Of a stretch of 64,000 bases of DNA, positions 22,015-31,075 are shown piece by piece. The stretch is from the NCBI GenBank assembly GCA_947069175.1, contig CAMTDV010000027.1, positions 43,661,369-43,725,368 on the forward strand. The letters are read 5' to 3'. Within the stretch, counting starts at the first letter, position 1; each line of letters begins with the position of its first letter. The notes under the pieces are model-generated. The model saw only the letters and a list, made by a program, of their open reading frames with translations, did not search any database and was not told the DNA's origin. The position numbers and the translations under genes were made by a program. This DNA is from Scalesia atractyloides (taxonomy: Eukaryota; Streptophyta; Magnoliopsida; Asterales; Asteraceae).

Positions 22015-22417
22015 TTACTCATCCAATGTGGTTTGTGTTTTGTTATATATATGTTTGCTCACATGTGGTTCTTGCACAAATTTTCAATATTAAATACAAC
22101 AAGAAATTAATAACAATGTTTTCTCAAGGTTCACTCGCCAACTTTTGTTGACCCAAAATATCCCCCGTTTTACACATGATACAGGTGATCCAGTTGAGGC
22201 AAGAAACACATAGGAAGGCCTAGAAGAATAAATCAGTTTAAGCTTTGGATTGTTTAAATAGTTTCATTTCCTTGTAATTGTATGGATTTTGATTTGAATA
22301 TTTAAGTTGTAATTTGAATTAAATAAATATGAAACATTTTAGTAAACATCATGAGCTTTGGTGATAACCCAATTATGCCCCGACTCTTATTCCGCTGCGG
22401 GTCGGGGTCTGACAGAT

Positions 22418-22430
22418 TGGTATCAGAGCC
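22418..22430 (+). promoter_or_regulatory. Gypsy-D primer binding site
   Basis: TGGTATCAGAGCC, a perfect match to the initiator-Met tRNA complement, three bases after the 5' LTR. Confidence 0.95.
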
Positions 22431-23224
22431 ATGACTATAGGGATATAGGATAGGTTATTAGACCCTTAGAGCCAATACTATAGTTGATTAAAATTTTAAA
22501 TTGTTTATGCGTTACATACAAAATTCATGATGTTTATATGCTTTATGTTTATTGTTTCATTCAATATTATGCAAGCATGTTCATAAGTACATATTATTAT
22601 ACAATGCTCATCATGAATCATATCCTCATAACATATCATATCCATGAGAGCACACACCTCACAATTCCCATGATTTTTGCAACGATTTTTGTATTTTTCA
22701 AATCACATCAAAGTGAGTTCTCATGACGGGCATGTAGTAACTGGAAGGGTACTAGTACCGGTAGTCGGAACGTCCTGTCTAGGCTTGGCATTCGTATAAA
22801 TCCAAAATAAAGGACCAGTTTGCCTACCTGGGGACTAACGATGAGAGTACGAAGGACCTGTTAGGCCAAAGCATGCTATACCAAACGTCGTGTGAGCTAA
22901 CCCCACTTTGAGTTGTCATTGTGTCTACACCTGGACACCCTCCTACCATACATCTCGCAATCATATTTCATGGTTTTCATTCGGGTGATGCGAGTGTTAA
23001 ACCGCCAACACCAATGTGAATCCTACTAAGCCGATAGTTATGGGGGCCCACATGACTATACAGGCGATGGTATGGGGGACATTGAAGGCCCAAACATGAG
23101 CAAACCCAAGACATCCTATGGATGTAGTTACATTATTGATAGTTATGTTATTTGTATTCTTTTAACGACACATGACACCTAAAAACTTCTTAAACTCACA
23201 ATCTTCCTATGTATGTTCCTGTAG
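22431..23224 (+). other. Gypsy-D untranslated leader
   Basis: About 790 bases between the primer binding site and the gag ATG. An 80-codon open stretch at 22484-22726 is AT-driven and has no recognisable domain. A direct splice of the leader is not evident. Confidence 0.6.
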
Positions 23225-24982
23225 ATGAAGGCTAGGCAACTACGTGGAGGTAGAAAGTCAGGAAGATCCAATGAACGCTTGGCCACTCAAATTGCTAAAC
23301 AAATGGCCGCGGTACTTCCTGAAATCGTGATTCAAGTTCAACAAGCGCTCACCGCAAATCCTATCAACCCTCCCAATCAAGAAGACCAGAGCGTCGCCAA
23401 CCCTCACTCCAAAAAGTGCTCCTACAAACACTTCAAATCTTGCGATCCCCCAAAGTATGAAGGGACCGACGGTGTTACTGCCCTCCTCCACTGGTTTGAA
23501 GAAATGGAAAACACCTTACTCAATTGCGATTGTCCCGAGGATCGCAAGGTACGTTATGCATCAGGGAGACTGTTTGGATTAGCCCTTACCTGGTGGAACA
23601 CAGAAAAGGGTAAGCGAGGAGTCGAGGATGCCATGGCCTTATCATGGGAAGAGTTAAGGGAACTCATGACAAGGCGCTTCTGTCCAAGAAGCGAAATCAA
23701 AAAGTTGGAAGATGAATTCCACTCGTTGAAACAAAAGGAAGGAGATCACACTTCCTACAACAAAAGATTTTTCGAACTGAACCAAATGATCCCTAATCTG
23801 TTCACCCCCGTGTACCGCTTGGTTGAACACTACATTCGAGGCCTCCCCTCGAAAATTCAAGACTCGGTTCTAAGTACTTCGCCTGCAACACTTGAAGCCG
23901 CAATGGAATTAGCTACCGAACTTACCGAGAATCGCATCCGAAACGGCAAATTCAAGGATGAGAAAAAGAAAGCCCCCATTGAGGCCCAAACTCCAAACCA
24001 TTCCATCTCCTCTTCAAAGTTTGCTGGTAAGAGGAAACGAAACAGCAGAAATTTTGCCGTCACACAAACAAACCTTCCTATCACTGCCGCACCAATTACC
24101 CAAATTGCTCCCTCAGCTGCACCATTTAAAAAGCCATACACCGGCCCATACCCAAAATGCAACCGTTGTCAATACCATCACCTCCCCGAAACTCCTTGCC
24201 AATATTGCACCAGCTATGGCCGTGCGGGTCACACTATACAAACTTGTCGTACGCTTCAACGAATGAACCGCAATCAACCCTCAACCCAAACCCACCATCA
24301 GATAGTGGGTCAAGCCCAACAACCTTTACTTCTACCACCTGCACAACATATAGCCCAATCCCACTACCAACCCAACTACCCCATGATGCAACCCATGCGA
24401 GCATGTTACAACTGTGGAGACCCAAACCACTTCAGGAACACATGTCCACGCTTGGTGAACATCATCCATGCCCAAGCTCAAGCAAATCCGGTAAACCAAG
24501 CAAACCAAGCTCCTCCACCTGCTAGAGGAAGAGCTTTCAACATCAATGCCAACCAAGCTAGGGCTGAAAACAACGTGGTTAACGGTACGTTTCTCATCAA
24601 TGGTAGTTATGCATCCATGTTATTCGATACTGGCGCGGATAAGAGTTTTGTGTCCTTAGAATTTGAACCTATCCTCAACCAAACTCGTGATAATCTCATG
24701 GAATCTCTAACGGTTGAAGTCGCTGACGGAAAGCCCGTTTCATTAAATTCTATTATACGAAATTGTACACTCACTCTAAACGATCACGATTTTCCAGTTG
24801 ACCTCATTCCTATGAAGTTGGGAAGTTTCGATATTATAATCGGTATGGACTGGCTCAGCCAGCATCACGCTGAAGTAGTATGCCGCGAAAAGTTCATTCG
24901 CATTCATCTTGCAGACGGTCAGACCCTACGTATCTTTGGAGAAACCCCTTCGAAAGGACTCAAATTAATGTCCTGCCTTTAA
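23225..24982 (+). CDS. Gypsy-D gag-protease polyprotein
   Basis: Open for 585 codons from an ATG following the leader. Residues about 80-180 form the retrotransposon gag (capsid) domain, with LFGLALTWWN, FCPRSEIKKLEDEFHSLKQ and YIRGLP. Residues 260-390 are a basic and Pro/Gln-rich linker with an additional Cys/His cluster (CNRC...CQYC...H....C). A CCHC nucleocapsid knuckle CYNCGDPNHFRNTC starts at residue 394. The aspartic protease begins near 455 with the catalytic LFDTGADKSFV (Asp 468) and later IIIGMDWLSQHHAEVVC. It ends at TAA 24980-24982, after which the same frame continues as pol, so the stop probably replaced CAA (Gln). It would otherwise be a continuous gag-pol frame. Products act in cytoplasmic virus-like particles. 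Confidence 0.92.
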   Translation: MKARQLRGGRKSGRSNERLATQIAKQMAAVLPEIVIQVQQALTANPINPPNQEDQSVANPHSKKCSYKHFKSCDPPKYEGTDGVTALLHWFEEMENTLLNCDCPEDRKVRYASGRLFGLALTWWNTEKGKRGVEDAMALSWEELRELMTRRFCPRSEIKKLEDEFHSLKQKEGDHTSYNKRFFELNQMIPNLFTPVYRLVEHYIRGLPSKIQDSVLSTSPATLEAAMELATELTENRIRNGKFKDEKKKAPIEAQTPNHSISSSKFAGKRKRNSRNFAVTQTNLPITAAPITQIAPSAAPFKKPYTGPYPKCNRCQYHHLPETPCQYCTSYGRAGHTIQTCRTLQRMNRNQPSTQTHHQIVGQAQQPLLLPPAQHIAQSHYQPNYPMMQPMRACYNCGDPNHFRNTCPRLVNIIHAQAQANPVNQANQAPPPARGRAFNINANQARAENNVVNGTFLINGSYASMLFDTGADKSFVSLEFEPILNQTRDNLMESLTVEVADGKPVSLNSIIRNCTLTLNDHDFPVDLIPMKLGSFDIIIGMDWLSQHHAEVVCREKFIRIHLADGQTLRIFGETPSKGLKLMSCL

Positions 24983-26594
24983 GCCCGAAAATATCTCCGC
25001 AAGAACTATGTCGCATTCCTAACTCACGTCGTCAAAAAGGGAAACAAGGAGAAGAAACTCGAAGATATACCAGTGGTGAAGGAATTCCCACAAGTCTTTC
25101 CCGACGACATCTCAGGACTCCCTTCTGTGAGAGAAGTCGAATTCCGCATCGATCTTGTACCTGGCGCAACACCAGTCGCAAAATCTCCTTATAGGCTAGC
25201 CCCATCCGAAATGCAAGAGCTGGCCAGTCAACTGCAAGAGTTGACTGACAAAGGATTCATACGTCCTAGCTCCTCCCCTTGGGGTGCACCTGTGCTTTTT
25301 GTGAAGAAGAAAGATGGAACGTTTCGCACGTGTATCAACTACAGAGAACTCAACAAGTTAACGGTTAAGAACGCTACCCACTACCTCGCATCGATGACCT
25401 CCTAGACCAACTTCAAGGCACCACCTGCTTTTCAAAAATCGACCTTCATTCTGGTTATCATCAACTCAGAGTACATGAAGAAGACGTCCCAAAGACCGCA
25501 TTCCGGACTCGTTATGGTCATTACGAATTCATGGTCATGCCATTCGGTTTAACCAACGCCCCAGCTGTCTTCATGGATCTAATGAATAGGGTATGCAAAC
25601 CCTACCTCGATCGCTTTGTCATAGTCTTCATCGACGACATCCTCATCTACTCCAAGTCTAAATCCGATCATGAACGACACCTTCGACTCATCCTTACACT
25701 CTTAAGGACTGAAAAGCTCTACGCTAAGTTCTCTAAATGCGAATTCTGGTTAAGAGAAGTACAATTCCTTGGACATGTCGTTAATGACAAGGGAATACAT
25801 GTTGATCCTTCGAAAATCAAGGCAGTACAGGAATGGCAAGCGCCATTTCTTGGTTTGGCTGGTTACTATCGCCGCTTTATTGCCAATTTTTCCCGTATTG
25901 CTGTACCACTCATGGCCTTGACTCATAAAGGAAAACCCTTCTTGGGACCTAAGCAAGAAGAGGCCTTCCAAACTCTAAAGCAAAAACTTTGTGACGCACC
26001 TATCCTCACACTTCCTGAAGGTTGCGATGACTTTGTAGTATATTGCGACGCATCAGGGCAAGGGCTAGGCTGTGTATTAATGCAAAGAGGAAAAGTGATA
26101 GCCTATGCTTCTAGGCAACTCAAAGTTCATGAGAAGAATTACACCACCCACGACCTCGAACTTGGAGCCGTTGTGTTCGCTCTCAAGATATGGAGACATT
26201 ATCTCTACGGTACCAAGTGAGAAATATAAACTGACAACAAAAGTCTTCAACCTATCTTCAACCAAAAGGAGTTGAATATGAGGCAACGAAGATGGGTCGA
26301 ACTTCTTAACGACTACGACTGTGAAATTCGGTATCATCCTGGCAAGGCAAACGTAGTGGCTGATGCACTCAGTCGAAAGGTTATGCGAACTCCATTCGTC
26401 TTCTATGTTCGCAAATCATAACCGACATCAAAGATCGAATCCGAGAAGCTCAACATGTTTCTGTAACAGAAAACGACGTACGCGATAAGCTGTCATGTGG
26501 AGCGGAACTCAAAATCGAAACCAAATCCGACGGTATTCTATACTATTTAAACCGCATATGGATTCCTGATCGCGATAACCTTCGTGATTTCCTT
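24983..26594 (+). pseudogene. Gypsy-D reverse transcriptase and RNase H
   Basis: Follows the gag-protease frame directly. RT: EFPQVFPDDISGLP and DLVPGATPVAKSPYRLAP, then a frameshift at about 25371-25376 consistent with loss of one C, then LDQLQGT, GYHQLRV and the catalytic FIDD at 25627-25638 with FLGHVV. RNase H: YCDASGQGLGCVL (Asp), THDLELGAVVFAL (Glu), then TGA at 26218-26220 and a TAA three codons on, where YTDNKSLQ is expected. HPGKANVVADALSRK follows, then another frameshift near 26380. The linker to integrase resumes at about 26400. Confidence 0.9.
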
Positions 26595-27869
26595 ATGAAT
26601 GAGGCGCACAAAACACGGTACTCTGTACACCCAGGAGCCGACAAGATGTATCAAGACCTACGATACACCTACTGGTGGCCGGGCATGAAAAAGGATATCG
26701 CTGTTTTTGTTGCCAAGTGCCTTACCTGTTCCAAAGTAAAAGCTAAACATCAAAGACCTTCAGGACTTCTAACCCAACCTGAAATACCTGTATGGAAGTG
26801 GGAAAACATAACCATGGACTTCATTACTGGGTTACCTCGCACTTCCAGTGGGTATGACACCATATGGGTAATCATTGATCGTCTTACAAAATCATCTCAC
26901 TTCATTCCGATTCGCGAGGACTTCAAGAACGAGAAGTTAGCTCGTATCTACATCAGCGGGATCGTAAGCCGTCATGGTGTACCTTTAAGCATCATTTCAG
27001 ACCGTGATGGTCGTTTCACTTCACGAACATGGCGAGCCGTACAAACCGCCTTGGGTACACGATTAGACCTCAGTACCGCTTTTCAACCTCAAACTTATGG
27101 ACAATCGAAACGCACCATCCAAACTCTTGAAGACATGCTTCGTGCATGTGTCATAGACTTCAAAGGGAATTGGGACGCTCATCTACCATTAGTTGAATTT
27201 TCGTACAACAATAGCTACCATTCAAGTATCGGCATGGCTCCTTTCGAAGCTTTATATGGTCGTAAGTGCCGATCTCCAGTATGTTGGCACGAAATTGGGG
27301 AATCACAAATCACCGGTCCAGAATTAATTCAAGAAACAACCGACAAGGTCATTCAAATTCGAAACAATCTCCTAGCGGCTCAAAGTCGTCAAAAGAGTTA
27401 TGCAGACAAACGACGAAAGCCCTTGGAGTTTGACATTAGGGATCAAGTACTTTTAAAAGTATCACCGTGGAAGGGAGTGGTTCGTTTTGGCCAGAAGGGC
27501 AAGCTAGCACCACGCTACATAGGACCTTTCAAGATACTCAAAAGGGTAGGTCCTGTAGCATACAAGCTTGACCTACCAGAAGAGCTCAACAGAATTCATC
27601 CCACATTCCACGTATCAAACTTGAAGAAGTGCATCGCCGATAAAAACCTCCATATTCCGCTAGAAGACATTCAGATCGATGAATCTATGCACTTCATTGA
27701 AAGACCAGTAGAAATCATGGACTTCGGAGAGAAGCGTTTAAGACGGAGTCGTATTCCAATTGTCAGGGTACGTTGGGAGTCGAAACGAGGACCTGAGTTT
27801 ACTTGGGAACGTGAAGACTCAATGCGCGAGAAATACCCGCATCTTTTTCCTGTTACCACTACTACTTAA
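26595..27869 (+). CDS. Gypsy-D integrase with chromodomain-like tail
   Basis: 424 codons open from an internal Met; the true polyprotein extends upstream. An H2C2 zinc region (H..H and CLTC, residues about 4-45) is followed by the core with Asp 75 (TMDFITGLP) and Asp 136 (ISDRDGRF). The third catalytic residue, Glu in the canonical QSERTIQTLEDML motif, is Lys at residue 172 (codon AAA 27108-27110), so strand transfer should fail. The GPF/Y-like region APRYIGPFKILKRVGPVAY and the HVSNLKK stretch precede a chromodomain-type tail, IVRVRWESKRGPEFTWERED, which in chromoviruses directs insertion by reading heterochromatin marks. Confidence 0.92.
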   Translation: MNEAHKTRYSVHPGADKMYQDLRYTYWWPGMKKDIAVFVAKCLTCSKVKAKHQRPSGLLTQPEIPVWKWENITMDFITGLPRTSSGYDTIWVIIDRLTKSSHFIPIREDFKNEKLARIYISGIVSRHGVPLSIISDRDGRFTSRTWRAVQTALGTRLDLSTAFQPQTYGQSKRTIQTLEDMLRACVIDFKGNWDAHLPLVEFSYNNSYHSSIGMAPFEALYGRKCRSPVCWHEIGESQITGPELIQETTDKVIQIRNNLLAAQSRQKSYADKRRKPLEFDIRDQVLLKVSPWKGVVRFGQKGKLAPRYIGPFKILKRVGPVAYKLDLPEELNRIHPTFHVSNLKKCIADKNLHIPLEDIQIDESMHFIERPVEIMDFGEKRLRRSRIPIVRVRWESKRGPEFTWEREDSMREKYPHLFPVTTTT

Positions 27870-27888
27870 ATTTCGGGACGAAATTTCT

Positions 27889-27903
27889 AAAAGTAGGGGA
27901 TAC
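27889..27903 (+). promoter_or_regulatory. Gypsy-D polypurine tract
   Basis: AAAAGTAGGGGATAC immediately before the 3' LTR, about 14 bases downstream of the AAATTTCGGGACGAAATTT inverted repeat common in this lineage. Confidence 0.85.
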
Positions 27904-28087
27904 TGTAACATCCGTCGAAAAACGGGTTTCCAAAACCCGCTTCGTTTATTAATCGAATATCCAGTTATAATTTTTCGTTGCATATTTATTGCTCAAATTA
28001 ATTTTAAACGATACATAATTAATAACTATATTAAAATTTAAAAACCATATTTTAAAAATAATCGTAAATAGTGAGAAAAAAATAAAA

Positions 28088-28159
28088 TGGGGACGCCGGG
28101 TTTCGAACCCGGGTCGCCCACAAACTCAAACACACAACACACCGCTCCGCCACATGCCT
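28088..28159 (-). other. tRNA-like module A, 3' LTR of Gypsy-D (antisense)
   Basis: Best-preserved copy. The minus strand has A-box TGGCGGAGCGG and a perfect T-arm, CCGGG-TTCGAAA-CCCGG, with the seven-base T-loop, then CGTCCCC, which pairs partly with the 5' end. Length is 72 bases. Confidence 0.65.
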
Positions 28160-28992
28160 TATTTGTGAATATACTGAAACAAATAATACTTAAACTAAAA
28201 CTCAAATTCAAAACCGGAAATCATCACGCTCAGAACTCGCAATCACCGAAAAATCCGGCAATCCGCGAGTTTAGCCATTTTCCTTTTGACTAAAACACTA
28301 TAACCGACGTCTAACAGTCAATTGCGGTCGTAACCGCCGGAGAAACTTTGACCGCGAGTCAAGACCAAAATTCGGACTCAATACATCCTGTTCTTCCCTA
28401 TAAATACCCCCCCCCCCAAACCTCTGGTAACCTTTTCGCTCAAAATCGCACAATCTCTCGAAGCTTAGCACGTCGCCGGAGATATTCTGCATTCCCCGGA
28501 AAACCGAGACTTACTTCAAATCTGTAAAATTCTCGACTCTTTTGTTTGCAATCCATTATTAGGCAAGTATTAACATAAATCGTTCAACAAGAATCTGTCT
28601 CAGACAACGTTGCTGGGAATTCCTGCACTCACCGGAAAATCACTGGAAATTCCGAAGTCTCACTGTGAATCGGTACAATCATCTAAACCCCCTGATATCC
28701 CTTCTTTAGTAACTTAATTGCACAACTCATTGATCAAAACTGTTAATTGATTCACTCAGACGGAAGTCACCAGTCAGAGCCGACGACTCTTGCCGGAAAT
28801 CTGAGAAAAACATTCTGTTCGGTACATTTTACTCCGTAACCCTGTTTATCCATTTCATTCCAATCAATTATATGTTCGATGACCGATTTAAACAAGAACA
28901 GTCGGACATCACTGTTCTGTGTCTTTGTAAACGAAGAAGACGAAGTTGAATATGTGTATAAGTATAATTAAAAACGGATATTTGAACGGGTT

Positions 28993-29065
28993 AGACACAC
29001 AGTCCAGCGGTGGACTGTGTGCACAAACAATGCACACGTCCCGGGTTCGAATCGCACACGTTACC
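28993..29065 (+). other. tRNA-like module B, 3' LTR of Gypsy-D
   Basis: Same D-arm GTCC-AGCGGT-GGAC and B-box GGTTCGAATCG as in the 5' LTR; both boxes unchanged. Confidence 0.6.
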
Positions 29066-29159
29066 GAATTTCAGAATTAAAACCAACATTTTTACAACTG
29101 AATCGGATCAGGTCACCGAATGTTAATAAGTATAATTTAATCCATAAGTTAAACATATA

Positions 29160-29235
29160 TGACACACAGCCCAACTAGTTGGGCTGTGCGCACTCGAACC
29201 GAAGGACCCGAGTTCGACTCCGGGTCCCTGCAACC
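29160..29235 (+). other. tRNA-like module D, 3' LTR of Gypsy-D
   Basis: D-arm GCCC-AACTAGTT-GGGC (one loop base changed) and the unchanged GGACCCG/CGGGTCC stem with GTTCGACTC. Confidence 0.6.
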
Positions 29236-29328
29236 GGTTTGGCCAAATAAATCTTTTTAATAAAAACCCAAATAAGTTAAAAGTTAATTAGTGTATAAAT
29301 ATAATTAAAACAGAGAATATTTCAGGTT

Positions 29329-29400
29329 AGACACGTAGCTCAGTTGGTAGAGCTGCGTGCACGTATACGAGAAGTCCCGAGTTCGAACCTCACCCAGCGC
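29329..29400 (+). other. tRNA-like module C, 3' LTR of Gypsy-D
   Basis: Carries the textbook A-box TAGCTCAGTTGG with D-stem GCTC/GAGC and the B-box GAGTTCGAACC. Confidence 0.65.
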
Positions 29401-30431
29401 ATAATTAACACAATCCGACCGGTCAACGGTCAACAGTCAAAAAGTCAAATTTTTTTATTTATTTTTCTTTATTTATTTAATCAGAAAATCATTTAAAATA
29501 CTTAAAAATAAGATTTTAAAGTTAGAAAACCTTCTTAAACTCAAAAAAATAAATCTAAAAATCACATTAAGAGTATAAATTAAAAGTACTAATTTACCGA
29601 ATCATTTCGTTATTATTTTAGGTTAGTTTTCCTCGTCGATCAAATCCTAAAATTCGTGCGCATCCAACGTCATCAAAGAACGCACCCAATGTGAGTGAAT
29701 CTCTACCAATTCCCCGTTTTAATCACATTTTGGGGTGTATCATGTGTCGTTTAATTCCTTATTATATTTAAACACTTGTGCATCCATCATATCCGTGATC
29801 AAATGTGTATCAATTGTTGTGTGAATTATGTTTAGATTGAAGTTATCATTTTCAGTGCATGCATTTCATTAGGCCCATCAGCTCACCGTGGGATACGGGT
29901 TGAGTATCAGGTGCCTCATTCGATCGGCTCCCGTTTGATTGAGCCTTGATCTCACATACATCATCATTCATGTCACTCGATCGGCTCCGTTTGATTGAGC
30001 CTTGATCTCATATATAACATCATTCATGTCGTTTACTCATCCAATGTGGTTTGTGTTTTGTTATATATATGTTTGCTCACATGTGGTTATTGCACAAATT
30101 TTCAATATTAAATACAACAAGAAATTAATAACAATGTTTTCTCAAGGTTCACTCGCCAACTTTTGTTGACCCAAAATATCCCCGTTTTACACATGATACA
30201 GGTGATCCAGTTAAGGCAAGAAACACATAGGAATGCCTAGAAGAATAAATCAGTTTAAGCTTTGGATTGTTTAAATAGTTTCATTTCCTTGTAATTGTAT
30301 GGATTTTGATTTGAATATTTAAGTTGTAATTTGAATTTAATAAATATGAAACATTTTAGTAAACATCAGGAGCTTTGGTGATAATCCAATAATGCTTCGA
30401 CTCTTATTCCGCTACGGGTCGGGGTGTGACA

Positions 30432-30484
30432 AGAATAACATAAGCTTAGCTTATATACCTAGGGTAAGAGCATGCCTCTCATGG
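30432..30484 (-). repeat. Copia-B 5' LTR, U3 remnant
   Basis: Starts with the right AGAAT target copy, continues AACATAAGCTTAGCTTATATACC as in the 3' LTR, and keeps the TATA box (complement TATATAAG, about 30453-30460). Similarity stops after CTCATGG; roughly 170-180 outer bases of the LTR are missing. Confidence 0.85.
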
Positions 30485-30545
30485 TACAAACTTTATCATA
30501 TTAAAGTCGTCAAGTTCATTGTAGTTTGTCAACAACCCTCATATA

Positions 30546-30718
30546 GGGGTGTCTGGTATTCAAATCCGACTCGAAAACTCGAAATTCGATTCAAATCGAA
30601 TTCGAATTTCGTTTTTTAAAATTCTAATATATTTTCAAAATTCAGAATTCAAAATTCCGAAATTTGAACAATTTGATTCAATAAATTTGAGTCTAAAATT
30701 TAATTAGTTGAACACCCC
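30546..30718. mobile_element. MITE-like element, 173 bp
   Basis: Terminal inverted repeat GGGGTGT / ACACCCC flanked by TA on both sides, with an AT-rich interior containing several AATTCGAATTTCG-like inverted stretches. The superfamily is not clear. Confidence 0.55.
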
Positions 30719-31075
30719 TATTGTGTGATATTCCTTCCATTATCTCTTATTTGAATTACTAATATTGTTGTGAGATGTTTACACAATCACTAGAAGTTTT
30801 ATAAACGACTATGAAGGAATAATTAAATAAATTTTCATGAAGGGTTGTTTGAGATGTTCTAGGACTTAGTTGTCATACTATCATATAGAAACCAAAAGAA
30901 TATGTAAAAGTAAAATGGATGAAAATAGTCACGTGGTTAAAATAAAGCTAGGTTGGTATAAAGTTTATACTCTATAAGAAAGGACGGACTATAATGAAAA
31001 ACCTTTTCTTTAGTTGTTATAATAGACTTCATAATATCACTAGACTTAACAGTATAATGAAAAATCTTTTCTTTA
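30719..31075. other. AT-rich spacer
   Basis: No gene. A unit TATAATGAAAAA.CTTTTCTTTA is repeated about 63 bases apart (about 30990 and 31053). Confidence 0.4.

Larger units (their letters stand above)
19867..22414 (+). repeat. Gypsy-D 5' LTR
   Basis: 2548 bp from TGTAACATCCGTC to GGGTCTGACA. It contains four tRNA-like modules, a TATA box at 20394-20401 and a 56-bp tandem duplication. Relative to the 3' LTR it has an extra 22 bases near 20272-20293 that create an inverted repeat around ATAACCGA/TCGGTTAT. Confidence 0.95.
19867..30431 (+). mobile_element. Gypsy-D, Tekay/Del-like chromovirus
   Basis: Complete Ty3/gypsy element of about 10,565 bp with LTRs 19867-22414 and 27904-30431, primer binding site, gag-protease, RT-RNase H, integrase with a chromodomain-like tail, PPT, and target-site duplication AGAAT at 19862-19866 and 30432-30436. 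RT before integrase is the Gypsy order. The conserved inverted stretch AATTTCGGGACGAAATTT just before the PPT and the PxxF/WEREDxMREKYPHLF tail are typical of Tekay/Del chromoviruses. Pol is inactivated by stops, frameshifts and a lost integrase glutamate. Confidence 0.95.
27904..30431 (+). repeat. Gypsy-D 3' LTR
   Basis: 2528 bp, ending GGGTGTGACA. Differences from the 5' LTR are scattered substitutions and small indels, including a 14-base stretch near 29067-29081 absent from the 5' copy. Confidence 0.95.
10801..30484 (-). mobile_element. Copia-B, pol-deleted, split by Gypsy-D
   Basis: Minus-strand Copia element with its 3' LTR at 10801-11224 and its 5' LTR at 19648-19866 continued at 30432-30484. 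Between them are a polypurine tract, a tandemly duplicated noncoding block, a gag with one zinc knuckle, a leader array and a primer binding site. Integrase, RT and RNase H are absent: the sequence passes from the start of protease directly into the post-pol block. Gypsy-D sits in the 5' LTR with a 5-bp duplication AGAAT, and element C sits in the 3' part with duplication TATAT. The outer part of the 5' LTR beyond 30484 is missing. Confidence 0.9.

Noticed and set aside
19867..22414. Functional nuclear tRNA genes
   Set aside because: T-stem, D-stem or acceptor pairing fails in each module and all lie in LTRs; only the promoter-type boxes are well kept.
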